DNA of 64,000 bases from Pseudoflavitalea sp. G-6-1-2 (GTDB taxonomy: Bacteria > Bacteroidota > Bacteroidia > Chitinophagales > Chitinophagaceae), in the NCBI RefSeq assembly GCF_012927185.1, contig NZ_JABBGB010000002.1, positions 186,001 to 250,000 of the forward strand. The letters run 5' to 3'. The translations under genes were made by a program, and so were the position numbers. Positions 54,232 to 63,541 of this stretch are shown in pieces (the stretch's first letter is position 1; every line of letters begins with the position of its first letter). Below the pieces are notes generated by a model. That model was not told the DNA's origin and did not search any database. It saw nothing but the letters and a program-made list of their open reading frames with translations.

Positions 54232-57231
54232 ATGCGTTCCATTTTCCCATATCTGCGGTTATTGCAGTTGCTGCCTGTAATTTGTTGTCTCGATGCTGCT
54301 GCTCAAAAAAGCAGCAATACGCCTGCTCCTGCTATTCAGATCAAACCGGCTGCAATGCAGGTGGCGGCTATCTTCCGCGATACCATCATTCTTACATCCG
54401 GAAGCACGTATGAATTTTCTGTGGATACCAAAGAAGGTGAAGGACTCATCAGCACTGTGCCCGATCTCAACGGTGTTACCGATCAATTGAAATTTCCGGA
54501 GAGATCCATCATCAGTTTCGAATCTGCGAATGGTGATCCTAAAACATCCGGTGCAATCACAGATGGCGACCGGCTCGTCCTCGAATCAGGAAAAATCACC
54601 AAAAAATATTATCTCAGCCTGAAGCCCCTGGCAAAGAATGGAAAGCTCACCATACTTCAGCCACGCATCATGGCTGGAACTTCCACCGATATCAGACTCG
54701 GCTTTACTGCAGGACAACGATCTCCAAATGCCACTGTTCGCTTTCTGATACCTCCAGGTTTGGAAGCAGGTATGGATAATATCAAAGTAAATGTGATTGG
54801 TCGTGGAGAAGTATTGCTGCGCGATCTCGCAACACAAAGCATCGGCCGTACAGGAAGCAAATACGGATATTCAAAAGTCGGTACGGCTGAACTGGAAGCG
54901 GTACATAACGGAACACTGCTTACTTTGCGCGGGTTGGATCTTCGCCCTTCCAACGGTGAAGATGTTGTATTGACTATCAAAAGAAGTTCACCGGCAAAAA
55001 TCGGACAATACGAATTTTCCTGCAGCTACTCTACCAGTGCTCCGGCCATACTCAATAGTTTTGGTGGAAGTACCGAAAGAGTAACGCAGACAGTAACGCT
55101 TAATATCGAAGACTTCGGCAAAGCTCCGCATAAGACCGGTGAAGCTCCGGAAGCCAGTCTGCCTGGTAAGGATGAAATTTTGGCTGTAACGTTTTCTCCT
55201 TCTGTATTGGCAGATAAATTGAAAATACAACAGTCCACAGATCAGGGAAGAACATGGAAGGACAGTAAGGCTGTTATCGATGCAAAACAAGGTTCAGGAA
55301 AGATCGATGGCCTTCAGATCGGGCAATACTATCAATTCAGGATATCAGCATCGATCAGAAATAAAATAAGCTACTCCAATATTTTCAGATATTATCACGG
55401 TCCGATCCCTGCCACTGCATTTGGCATAACCGGTGATTCAACGCAGGACTACACTGCGCGTATCAATGCAGCTATCGATTCCATTCATCGCATGGGTGGT
55501 GGAACTTTGTATTTCGGCAAAGGCATGTATCGGGTAAGAACCGTGTTGCTGAAAAGCAACGTACATCTCTATGTAAGCAAAGAGGCCACCATCGCGGCTT
55601 TGAAAGGAGGCAACGCGCCTGAGCTTACCTGGTTCAGCGACCGGAAATATCGTTCGGGACTCTCTCCCACCGATGCTGGCCCGTATGAAGATCCTGAGAA
55701 CTATCTCACCAAGCAGGATGTTGGTCACCATTATTTCCGCAATGCCATGTTCTTCGCAGAACGCGAAAACAATATTGCCATCACCGGCAACGGACGCATA
55801 ACCGGAAACGGCAATCTGGTTACCGGTGATAAAGTGATGAACAATGCACCCGGCAACCGGAGCGATAAGATGTTCACTTTTAAACTCTGCACCAATATCC
55901 GGATTGGCGGTCTCGCCCGCAACGAAGACCTCTGGTACGATGAAAACAAAGACGCTCCTTATTATATTCTTCCCAACAATCAACGCGATTATGCCGTAGA
56001 CAATATGCTGCACATCGATCAGGGCGGGCATTTTGTATTGCTGGCTACAGGTACCGACGGCATTACTGTTCATGATACTTACTTCGGTAAAGCCAATCCC
56101 CGCAATGCCCGTGACATCTACGATTTCATGGCATGCAACAATGTAGATGTAAAAAATATTTACTCTAAAGTGAGCTCCGATGATATTGTAAAACCTGGTT
56201 CGGATTGTTCACTGGGCTTTACACGTCCTGCTTCGAAATACAAAGTGAGGAATGTGATCGGAGATACCAATTGCAATCTCTTTCAGGTCGGTTCCGAAAC
56301 TGCTGACGATATCAAAGACATCTGTGTAGATAATATTTTCGTGCTCGGCGCCAACAAGGCTGGTTTCTCCATCTCTACCAATGATGGGGCACATATCAGC
56401 AATATCCATCTTAACTGCGGACACACAGGTGCAATTCATTCCCGTTCAAAAATGCGGCGCACTTTTACGCCTTTCTTCATTTCCATTTCCAATCGTGCAC
56501 GTATCTTGGGTGCTGAAGTGGGCAGGTACAGTTTTACTGAGAATGGCGAACAGCATAATGAATTGCTGGTAAAAAATGTGAACATCGGACAGGTGGATAA
56601 CATCATTCTGAATGGTATCGATATCACTGAGGTATATGCAGGAAGTTCTTTCAGTGCTCCTGACAACCGATGGAAAGCTTATGACGGCAAACAACGCAGA
56701 GCCACTCCGATTGTTGCAGGCTACAGTCTTCCGGAAAGCGCTGTAGTGCAGGGTGGGCTTGATTTTACACTCCCCAACGGAAAACATACCGGTTATATCT
56801 CCAATATTCAGTTCAATGATGTGCAGGTGCTGGTGAAGGGAAGCAATTCTCTTTCCGATACTGCTGCGCTGTGCCCTGAACTTGGGGTTGGACAATACAA
56901 TGCATCCAATCTGAAAACGCAGCCTGCCTATGGTCTCTGGGCAAGGCATGCAGCAGATCTTACCATCAACAACTGCGGGTTCAATGTAGAACAGGCAGAT
57001 GGCCGTTACGCAATTTTTCTGGATGATGTAAAGGGCGCAACAATCACCGGAAACAAAATGGTGAAAGCGGCTGGCAATGCTTCAGTGATCAAATTGAAGC
57101 TTGCATCATCGGTTACCATCGATCAGAATATTTATTTCGATACGCAATGGAACAACAAGCCATTGTCATTATCCGGCATTCAGCAAGCGCAACCTGCCGT
57201 AACAGGGTTTCCATTGCAAACCGGACAATAA
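54232..57231 (+). CDS. GH28-like right-handed beta-helix glycosidase with N-terminal sandwich domains
   Basis: About 999 residues with a signal peptide (LRLLQLLPVICCLDAAAQ). An N-terminal beta region of about 300 residues is followed by a fibronectin-like segment (about 310-410), then a beta-helix domain that begins FGITGDSTQDYTARINAAID and has the pectate-lyase-superfamily features GGTLYFGKGMYRV and SSDDIVKPGSDCSLGF. The SDD pair matches the polygalacturonase acidic motif, but the usual GHG motif is replaced (QVGSETADD), so its activity may differ from a true polygalacturonase. ATGs at 54223 and 54232 are both possible. Confidence 0.85.
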   Translation: MRSIFPYLRLLQLLPVICCLDAAAQKSSNTPAPAIQIKPAAMQVAAIFRDTIILTSGSTYEFSVDTKEGEGLISTVPDLNGVTDQLKFPERSIISFESANGDPKTSGAITDGDRLVLESGKITKKYYLSLKPLAKNGKLTILQPRIMAGTSTDIRLGFTAGQRSPNATVRFLIPPGLEAGMDNIKVNVIGRGEVLLRDLATQSIGRTGSKYGYSKVGTAELEAVHNGTLLTLRGLDLRPSNGEDVVLTIKRSSPAKIGQYEFSCSYSTSAPAILNSFGGSTERVTQTVTLNIEDFGKAPHKTGEAPEASLPGKDEILAVTFSPSVLADKLKIQQSTDQGRTWKDSKAVIDAKQGSGKIDGLQIGQYYQFRISASIRNKISYSNIFRYYHGPIPATAFGITGDSTQDYTARINAAIDSIHRMGGGTLYFGKGMYRVRTVLLKSNVHLYVSKEATIAALKGGNAPELTWFSDRKYRSGLSPTDAGPYEDPENYLTKQDVGHHYFRNAMFFAERENNIAITGNGRITGNGNLVTGDKVMNNAPGNRSDKMFTFKLCTNIRIGGLARNEDLWYDENKDAPYYILPNNQRDYAVDNMLHIDQGGHFVLLATGTDGITVHDTYFGKANPRNARDIYDFMACNNVDVKNIYSKVSSDDIVKPGSDCSLGFTRPASKYKVRNVIGDTNCNLFQVGSETADDIKDICVDNIFVLGANKAGFSISTNDGAHISNIHLNCGHTGAIHSRSKMRRTFTPFFISISNRARILGAEVGRYSFTENGEQHNELLVKNVNIGQVDNIILNGIDITEVYAGSSFSAPDNRWKAYDGKQRRATPIVAGYSLPESAVVQGGLDFTLPNGKHTGYISNIQFNDVQVLVKGSNSLSDTAALCPELGVGQYNASNLKTQPAYGLWARHAADLTINNCGFNVEQADGRYAIFLDDVKGATITGNKMVKAAGNASVIKLKLASSVTIDQNIYFDTQWNNKPLSLSGIQQAQPAVTGFPLQTGQ

Positions 57232-57253
57232 CACCAGGAAGATGTTTGCAGAC

Positions 57254-58006
57254 TCATCCTGCAAGTACACCTCCATCGATAGCCATGATAGTACCATTGC
57301 AATAAGATGATTCATCGGAAGCAAAGTAGATAAATGCTTTCGCGATCTCTTCGGGTTGGCCAAGCCGCTTCATGGGAGTGCGTTGTATCCATGCTTCGCG
57401 GGCATTTGCATTGAGATCTTTCAGTAAAGGCGTTTCAATGTAATATGGACAAATAGCATTGGCTCTTATGTTTTGTCCTCCATACTGCACAGCTATGTTC
57501 TTGGTGAGGCCGAGCACGCCGTGTTTGGAAGCAGTGTAAGGCGCTAATCCAGGTTCAGCAACAAGGCCTGCAAGACTTGCTACATTCACAATCACTCCCC
57601 CGCCCTGTTTGAGAAATTGTTGCAATTCATACTTCACACAATAGAACTGACCGGTGAGATTGATAGCAATGATCTTGTTCCAGATTTTTTCATCCATATT
57701 GTGGATGCCTGAATACGGAGCACCTACACCGGCATTGTTGAGGGCCACATCAAGGCGGCCGAATTTTTGAACGGTAGCAGCAATGGCAGCTTTTACGCTC
57801 TCCACATCTGTAATATCGATGGGTACAAAGAGGGCATTCTTATCGCCTGCATCATTGAGCTCTCTGATAGTGGCTTCATGATTCACGGAAGCCAGATCGG
57901 CTATCACAACAGTGGCGCCTTCTTTGGCTGCTTCTATGGCAGATGATTTGCCGATGCCTGAATTACCTCCGGTAATGAATACAACTTTTTTGTCCAGTCT
58001 GTGCAT
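57254..58006 (-). CDS. Classical SDR-family oxidoreductase
   Basis: 250 residues. TGGNSGIG (12-19) binds the cofactor, NNAGVG is the structural motif, and the catalytic pair is YTASK (Tyr and Lys) followed by HGVLGLTKN; VIADLASV (Asp36) suggests NAD preference. It reduces or oxidises an unknown alcohol. It converges with the GH28-like gene after only 22 bases, with no hairpin between. Confidence 0.93.
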   Translation of the reverse strand: MHRLDKKVVFITGGNSGIGKSSAIEAAKEGATVVIADLASVNHEATIRELNDAGDKNALFVPIDITDVESVKAAIAATVQKFGRLDVALNNAGVGAPYSGIHNMDEKIWNKIIAINLTGQFYCVKYELQQFLKQGGGVIVNVASLAGLVAEPGLAPYTASKHGVLGLTKNIAVQYGGQNIRANAICPYYIETPLLKDLNANAREAWIQRTPMKRLGQPEEIAKAFIYFASDESSYCNGTIMAIDGGVLAG

Positions 58007-58200
58007 GGTTACAATTTTGAGTGTTGTAAAATTGGTCCGGGTGGGAGTTATAACTGGACTTAAGGGAAAGAAAAGGACTGTGAAGATAATGAATATTTCG
58101 TTGCCGTGTTACAGTATGGCAGCAGCTTTTGCACTGAATTTGATCAATTGGGAATACCTTGCTATCTTGATAAAAATTGGTAACACCTGGAATGTACACT

Positions 58201-59019
58201 ATGAAAAAGACTGCAATAGCCTTAAGTGTGCTGGTAATGGCTGCCTGTCAGCAGCCCGATGCAAAATCCGGCGACACTAAATCTTCGGCAGACAGCGCAA
58301 AAAAGGTGACTGAAGCTCCAAAACCTGTTGCGTATTCCGTGCCTGAAAATCTGTTGGGCGAACATATCGATGGGCCTGCCAATGTGCGGGATAAAGTGAA
58401 AGGCAAAGCTATCTTCTCCCTCAACGATCAGACTGTAGTCACTGCCAGAGAACCGGAAAACGGATGGACTGAACTGGGACTTCTCATCGATCCTACAGTA
58501 GCAGACGGCCTTAAGATCAGCAAAGGAGCTGTACTTACCTGGAGAGGAAAACCGGTTGGAAAAGCGCTCGAAGATTTCGAAGCCTGGGAAACAGCAGAAT
58601 ACAACAACGAAAAAAGTCTGGTGATCGGCGGATTCAGTACAGATAATAATATCCGTAAAGAAACGCTGATGGAAAATGTGTTCATGCAACTGGCAGCAGA
58701 CAGCAGTAAGCCGCTCACGCTCGAACGCATGCAGCCATTTCTGAAATCATATCAGTTTGAAACATTCACCGGCCTGCTCGATGAGTTGCAGGGTTATATG
58801 TATTACGATGCGATGTATCTTAGTCCATCGCCCAGCCCCCGCTTCTGGCCTGTGTTTAAAGGGAATGAACTGGTGGCTGTATTCCATTCGCGCAAGATCA
58901 CAATACCTGGCGTACAAGTATCAGATCCTGCTTTGTACATGAGTGTATTCACCAGGGACGAAGCGCTCATTAAAAAACTGAAAGCAAAACATATTCAATA
59001 TATGAATGCTGCGGGATAA
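58201..59019 (+). CDS. Lipoprotein of unknown function
   Basis: 272 residues. The signal peptide is a lipoprotein signal (ALSVLVMAACQQPD, Cys16). A charged linker leads into a beta-rich domain (SVPENLLGEHIDGPANVRDK; FSLNDQTVVTAREPENGW) and a helical end. The middle recalls SH3-like or similar beta modules but no family is assigned. ATG 58201 is chosen since the upstream extension has no signal features. It is a single-gene unit with a terminator. Confidence 0.75.
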   Translation: MKKTAIALSVLVMAACQQPDAKSGDTKSSADSAKKVTEAPKPVAYSVPENLLGEHIDGPANVRDKVKGKAIFSLNDQTVVTAREPENGWTELGLLIDPTVADGLKISKGAVLTWRGKPVGKALEDFEAWETAEYNNEKSLVIGGFSTDNNIRKETLMENVFMQLAADSSKPLTLERMQPFLKSYQFETFTGLLDELQGYMYYDAMYLSPSPSPRFWPVFKGNELVAVFHSRKITIPGVQVSDPALYMSVFTRDEALIKKLKAKHIQYMNAAG

Positions 59020-59048
59020 GCCGCCATGTATATTCAGGAATAAACAAG

Positions 59049-59080
59049 GGGCCGTCTCAGCATATGAGACGGCTCTTTTC
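59049..59080 (+). terminator. Terminator after the 58201 gene
   Basis: GCCGTCTCA (59051-59059) pairs with TGAGACGGC (59065-59073) and is followed by TCTTTTC. Confidence 0.8.
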
Positions 59081-59225
59081 ATTCATTATAGCTGACCAAA
59101 AATGTTAACATACATAGAATCAGGGGCGGATGAATTTGCAGGTTTTTGCGGCTTGCAGCCTATCTGCAATCAGTCTATATTGTACAGAACATTTCTTATC
59201 CCATCTCTTCACTTAAACCTTGTTT

Positions 59226-59933
59226 ATGAAAAAACACCTTATCACGCTGGTGGTATTTCTGGTACCACTGTTTCTCTTCGCACAGAAAAACGATCAGCCT
59301 TATCAGTATCCCATGGCAAAAGGCTCCGCAGCCTGGGACAATCTGAAAACCTACAAAGAAAAAAGGGATGCCAGCCAGATCCCGCAACAGGTGGTGCAGG
59401 ATCTTACCACCAGCGCACTGCTGGAAAGCGTTCTCAATTATCCCTTGCTCACTGACGTAATGGTTTTCAACAGCCTGCAGGAAGGCATGGATAAACTGAA
59501 GACATATTTTACAGCATTCAATGCACTGCTTCAACGCAGTGATCTCCCTGCAGTCTGCATCGCCCGGTACAGAAAAATGCCGGTGGATTCCGTGAAATTT
59601 ATTACTCCCCTGATTGAAAAGGGTGGTTATTCGTTCAGGCTAAATTTTATGGAGATGCTTTTGGCTCAGCCAGAGCTGCAGAGCAAACTTGTTGTCAGCG
59701 ATCAGAAAAAATTACTGCAGCAACTGATCAGCAATTATGATGCAAAAGAGAAAGACCCTGAAGTGTATGGAGGTGTTGCACTCTCCGTGACTGCCTGGCC
59801 GGCTTATCATCTCTCCCGGCGGATCTCAGGGAACAACAAAAAACAGGCGGGTGCCGGATTGGATGAAGGCATTATCGCAGACCAGGCCAGCTGGAAATCC
59901 GTGATCACCAATGCACGTGCCATCAGCAGATAA
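59226..59933 (+). CDS. Secreted helical protein, partner of the NCHGY-motif gene
   Basis: 235 residues with a signal peptide (MKKHLITLVVFLVPLFLFAQ). The rest is helical (AAWDNLKTYKEKRDASQIPQ, then ALLESVLNYPLLTDVMVF and NSLQEGMDKLKTYFTAF). No named domain is recognised, but the pattern IPQ-x(6)-TTSALLESVLNYPLL recurs, from memory, in proteins lying next to genes like the next one. It is co-transcribed with the next gene (28-base gap) and may be its inhibitor or chaperone; that is inference. Confidence 0.78.
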   Translation: MKKHLITLVVFLVPLFLFAQKNDQPYQYPMAKGSAAWDNLKTYKEKRDASQIPQQVVQDLTTSALLESVLNYPLLTDVMVFNSLQEGMDKLKTYFTAFNALLQRSDLPAVCIARYRKMPVDSVKFITPLIEKGGYSFRLNFMEMLLAQPELQSKLVVSDQKKLLQQLISNYDAKEKDPEVYGGVALSVTAWPAYHLSRRISGNNKKQAGAGLDEGIIADQASWKSVITNARAISR

Positions 59934-59961
59934 CCCTATCCATTCACTTCAATTCATTGTT

Positions 59962-61299
59962 ATGAAAAAGAATTATTTCCTTTTCTGCATACTATTGCTG
60001 TGCATCAGCAGCCTGAGTTTTTCACAAACACAAAGCAATCTCTCTACTCCCAAAGGCAGTTCAGTTACTGCCTGGATTGTGCCGGAAATGAGCACGGCAG
60101 ACAGGGCTTTTTATGATAGTTATTATTCTTCTCCCAACAGAACACAACTATCCTATTTTGGTGATGGATACAGTTCGTCGCGCAGGTTCAACTGTCATGG
60201 TTATGCGTGGAGTATTGCCGAGGGAGGACCAGCCCGCTGGATTGGTTATTATGTAACAACAGAGGAGGATATTTACATGACTGATGGCAGTTATGTACAG
60301 GTATGCAGCGAAACCTATCCCGCAAAAGTATCCTGGGGCAGTGGTGATCACTCCGCCATTACTACCAGTACTCCCGGCCGATGGATCTCCAAATGGAACA
60401 GGTTCCCATTGATGAATCACCATAAAGATGATACCCCTTTTGGAACTACAGATTACCGGTATTATGTTTCAACTAAGATCAACGGTAATGAATCCTTCTG
60501 TACCGGCAGCTCCAACGTTGCGTATTCCGTGCAGTCGATCCCCGGGGCCAGTTATACCTGGACAAGCAGCAGCAACCTCACCATTTCGGGATCGGGTAAT
60601 GCCATCACCGTAACTCCGGCGGCTTTTGCAACCGGTGCAGCCTGGGTAGAAGTGTATATCTCTACCGGTTGTGGAACTGCTACTACCAGGAAGAATATCA
60701 CTATCGCTCCGCCTCCGGAAGTAACGGGCGGTTCCTACACCAATCCTTTCGCTACATATGGAGACCTGCGGGATGGTATCAACGTTATCTGCGGATATGA
60801 TAAGTATTCAGAATTAACCGTTAATGTTACGCCCGGTGCAACTGTAACCAGTATTGTTCCTATTGATTACTCGCCTGCACTTATGCCCTGGTGGAATTCC
60901 GGCAACCAGTTTGGTTTTGATGGGCTGTGCTGTCAGTATGCCTGGATCAAGATCAGGGTAACAGTGTCCAGCGCCTGTGGCATCAATACTTATGATTATA
61001 CTTTCTATACTCAGGAATGCCTGCCGGAAGGGCGTGCATTCAAAGTATTCCCTAACCCTGCCAGCAGTACGGTTTCTGTAGAGCCGGAACAGGCGGTGGC
61101 GGGCAATGCAAAAAACACAGGTGGAGCATACATAGCAAAACTGTATAACAACCGGGGTACATTGCTTAAAACAATAGAGAACAAAAACGGCCTGGGAATA
61201 GTTACATTCAATACCAGCACTCTTGCGCCAGGTTTTTATTATGTGCAGATCACTGCGGATGGAAAAACAACAAAGAAGACCATTATCATAAGAAGATAG
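59962..61299 (+). CDS. T9SS-exported protein with NCHGY/DHS (cysteine-peptidase-like) domain
   Basis: 445 residues with a signal peptide (FLFCILLLCISSLSFSQT). The first about 170 residues have RFNCHGYAWSIAEGG, YMTDGSYV and GSGDHSAITT: a conserved Cys and His that look like the nucleophile and base of a papain-like/NlpC-like fold. A PKD-like Ig domain follows (ASYTWTSSSNLTISG), then a second beta domain, and the last about 80 residues are a T9SS type A sorting domain (FKVFPNPASSTVSV to IIIRR), so it is secreted to the surface. ATG 59962 is chosen for the signal peptide. It pairs with the gene upstream. Confidence 0.82.
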   Translation: MKKNYFLFCILLLCISSLSFSQTQSNLSTPKGSSVTAWIVPEMSTADRAFYDSYYSSPNRTQLSYFGDGYSSSRRFNCHGYAWSIAEGGPARWIGYYVTTEEDIYMTDGSYVQVCSETYPAKVSWGSGDHSAITTSTPGRWISKWNRFPLMNHHKDDTPFGTTDYRYYVSTKINGNESFCTGSSNVAYSVQSIPGASYTWTSSSNLTISGSGNAITVTPAAFATGAAWVEVYISTGCGTATTRKNITIAPPPEVTGGSYTNPFATYGDLRDGINVICGYDKYSELTVNVTPGATVTSIVPIDYSPALMPWWNSGNQFGFDGLCCQYAWIKIRVTVSSACGINTYDYTFYTQECLPEGRAFKVFPNPASSTVSVEPEQAVAGNAKNTGGAYIAKLYNNRGTLLKTIENKNGLGIVTFNTSTLAPGFYYVQITADGKTTKKTIIIRR

Positions 61300-61322
61300 A
61301 AAGCAGGATCAGTAAAGCAAAC

Positions 61323-61360
61323 AAAGAGAGTGTCTCACAAAAACAGGAGACACTCTCTTT
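61323..61360. terminator. Terminator after the T9SS gene
   Basis: A perfect 14-bp stem, AAAGAGAGTGTCTC (61323-61336) with GAGACACTCTCTTT (61347-61360), loop ACAAAAACAG. It works in both directions and lies between converging genes. The GTGTCTC/GAGACAC core recurs in the terminator at 2133-2173. Confidence 0.82.
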
Positions 61361-61383
61361 GATTACACACTATTGGACAGTTA

Positions 61384-61944
61384 TTATAAACCTACGGTAA
61401 CATCGAATTTAACGGTAGCCTTGCAGGTCAGCTTTTTGGTAGTGGCCTTGCGTACAGTGGCAGAAAGAACATAAGAGAATTGAGTTCCCTTGAAATAATC
61501 TTTCAGTTCCAGATCACTCTTAACAGGAAGGTCAAGGCTCGACGCTGCGGTTTCGGGATTGTTATTCAGTTCCCCGATTGTAACGAATTCCGATTTGGTA
61601 TCGGATTTCATCTGAGCCTTACAGGCAGATAACAGGCCAAAGTGATTTTCACCATCTGTATTTGATGCAGCGATTTTTACCTGTGAAATTTTCACAGACT
61701 TGATATTGTTGATATCGAACTGAGAAGCATTCGCTTTGATAGCGCTATCAACGTTGAATCTGATGGAGTATTCAGCAAGCGTATGTGTACCTGCTTCAAC
61801 TGGGGTAAGATCGAAAGTGTACTCAGCCTGCTGCAGAGGCACATTTACTTTGATGGCATCTTTTACTTTGTTGCAACTTGTAGTGAATGCACCAAATGCG
61901 AGTACGGCGGCCAGGGTAACGGATGAAAGCTTTGCGATTTTCAT
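61384..61944 (-). CDS. Lipoprotein of unknown function
   Basis: 186 residues. The signal is a lipoprotein signal (LAFGAFTTSCNKVKDA, Cys24). The mature part has regular beta strands (AEYTFDLTPVEAG; KSVKISQVKIAAS; ELKDYFKGTQFSYVLSATV) that suggest a jelly-roll or Ig-like fold. No family is recognised. It is transcribed away from the TPR gene at 62118, with direct repeats and a -7 box between. Confidence 0.78.
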   Translation of the reverse strand: MKIAKLSSVTLAAVLAFGAFTTSCNKVKDAIKVNVPLQQAEYTFDLTPVEAGTHTLAEYSIRFNVDSAIKANASQFDINNIKSVKISQVKIAASNTDGENHFGLLSACKAQMKSDTKSEFVTIGELNNNPETAASSLDLPVKSDLELKDYFKGTQFSYVLSATVRKATTKKLTCKATVKFDVTVGL

Positions 61945-62019
61945 GAATTTGATTTAGTATAAAAGGGTATAGTTGATTAATTGCGGGCGAATATCAGTAT
62001 TCACTCCCCGCTATTGCTG

Positions 62020-62027
62020 CAAATGTA
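62020..62027 (-). promoter_or_regulatory. -7 promoter box of the 61944 lipoprotein gene
   Basis: The minus strand reads TACATTTG, an exact TAnnTTTG. It is 76 bases upstream of the start and overlaps the first of two direct repeats (62024-62033). Confidence 0.5.
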
Positions 62028-62054
62028 TGTGAAGCGTTAATTATTGTATGTGAA
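62024..62054. promoter_or_regulatory. Direct repeats TGTATGTGAA, 21 bp apart
   Basis: TGTATGTGAA at 62024-62033 and again, exactly, at 62045-62054, two helical turns apart, in the divergent region between the lipoprotein and TPR genes. The repeats overlap and adjoin the -7 box (62020-62027), so they could bind a dimeric regulator. Confidence 0.45.
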
Positions 62055-62117
62055 AGTTGCATTATTAACGATATGTAATTATTTTATTGTGTTCATCCAA
62101 TGTGTAAATATTACCAG

Positions 62118-63140
62118 ATGCGGTTACTCATATTATTGGTTGTTGTTATGTATGGGGGTGATGTTCAATCACAACCAGATTCTACCCTTACCCGGTTGCA
62201 GCGTGCCGTGAAGTTGCACGACGCGGGTGAGTATGATGCCGCCATCAGTATTTATGATGAAGTGATCCGTTTGGATTCGGCCAATCTGCTGGCATGGTAC
62301 GAAAAGTCGTTTTCCCTCTATGCCTCCCGGAAATACCTCGCTTGCGCAGCGCTCTGCAGTGCAGTGCTGAAGCGGTTCAGCAAGGGCGATGAGCTGGATA
62401 ACATCTACGTTAATTATGGTGTTTCGCTGGATGCACTGAAACAGACCGATGATGCGATTAAGATCTATAATGAGGGCATCAGCAAATTTCCTGATAATCA
62501 TCTGTTGTATTTTAACCGGGCCATTGCTTACGACAGGCAACAAATGCAGATGCTGGCAATTAATGATGTGCAGCAGGCATTGCGCATTCAGCCATCGCAT
62601 GCTGCTTCGCATTTGTTACTGGGAACCATTATGCGAAACAGTAACCGCATTGCAGCAGCATTGTCGTTAAGCACTTACCTCCTGCTGGAACCCAATGCAG
62701 GAAAGACTTCAATGGCATATGCAGCATTTTGTGCTGCGGTTGGAATTCCGGTGAACAGCAATAATTACAGGTTACGGAATAATGTAAATGTCCTGCGACC
62801 TGATTCTGCACTCGATATTGCTTTCAGCAAAACCTTGCAGGCAATGCAGGTGCTCTCTGCAGCCGAAGGAGCTCTGGACTCTGATAGTACCAACAGTATT
62901 GACATAAGAGTGCGGCGCAGGATTGAAATACTGGCATTGATCGATACGGGTGATCAACACAATTTCTTCTTAGATTTTTATTGTCCATTCTTTAGTGCGT
63001 TGCAGCGGGCTGGATATGCTGAAACAGCTGCGGAAATTATTTGTGCTGCAGGCCGCGATTCAACAGCACAGGAATGGGTTGCTGCAAATGCAGGTCAGAT
63101 GCAGGCTTTCAGCCGGTGGCTGAGGAATTATAAGTGGTAA
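62118..63140 (+). CDS. Exported TPR protein
   Basis: 340 residues. A signal peptide (MRLLILLVVVMYGGDVQS) is followed by about four tetratricopeptide repeats (residues 20-170: AVKLHDAGEYDAAISIYDEV, VNYGVSLDALKQTDDAIKIY, FNRAIAYDRQQMQMLAINDV) and a C-terminal region of unknown fold. TPR proteins usually bind partner proteins. ATG 62118 is preferred over 62100 because of the signal peptide. Confidence 0.82.
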   Translation: MRLLILLVVVMYGGDVQSQPDSTLTRLQRAVKLHDAGEYDAAISIYDEVIRLDSANLLAWYEKSFSLYASRKYLACAALCSAVLKRFSKGDELDNIYVNYGVSLDALKQTDDAIKIYNEGISKFPDNHLLYFNRAIAYDRQQMQMLAINDVQQALRIQPSHAASHLLLGTIMRNSNRIAAALSLSTYLLLEPNAGKTSMAYAAFCAAVGIPVNSNNYRLRNNVNVLRPDSALDIAFSKTLQAMQVLSAAEGALDSDSTNSIDIRVRRRIEILALIDTGDQHNFFLDFYCPFFSALQRAGYAETAAEIICAAGRDSTAQEWVAANAGQMQAFSRWLRNYKW

Positions 63141-63541
63141 CGCTTCCTTACTCTTGCTTTACGTATGATCACCTCGGACCTGTGGAGGATACAAGAGCAG
63201 GTATTAAGCGGGTAAGATGGCAGTAATTACCGGGCAGACTGAAGAATTTAATGCTGTTGATGTGGACTTGATGCGGAAGCGGTCTGCAGGTGAGTAGTAC
63301 ATGATGTTATTGTGGAATGAGGAGATGATTTTGCAGTTGCGGAGGGTGGGCAACAGCATTTGAGGTAGAATTGATGGTGATGGAGGTAACATGGAGGACT
63401 CAGTATGTGTGAAAATTGAAGAAAAGCGATAGTTGAGAAAATACATATCCGCGAAGCCTTGCTTCGGAATTTGACTTTGAAATAGTTCATCCATAAAATC
63501 TTCCCTGATATTTTTCAATGCGGGAGTGGGAGGATCAATTA
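63141..63541. other. Region without a well-supported gene
   Basis: A 104-codon minus-strand frame (63204-63518), starting MKNIREDFMDELF 23 bases after the stop of the next gene, could be a real small gene. It has poor low-complexity tracts (Pro, Ser, Thr) in its second half and no recognised domain. No other feature is seen. Confidence 0.25.
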
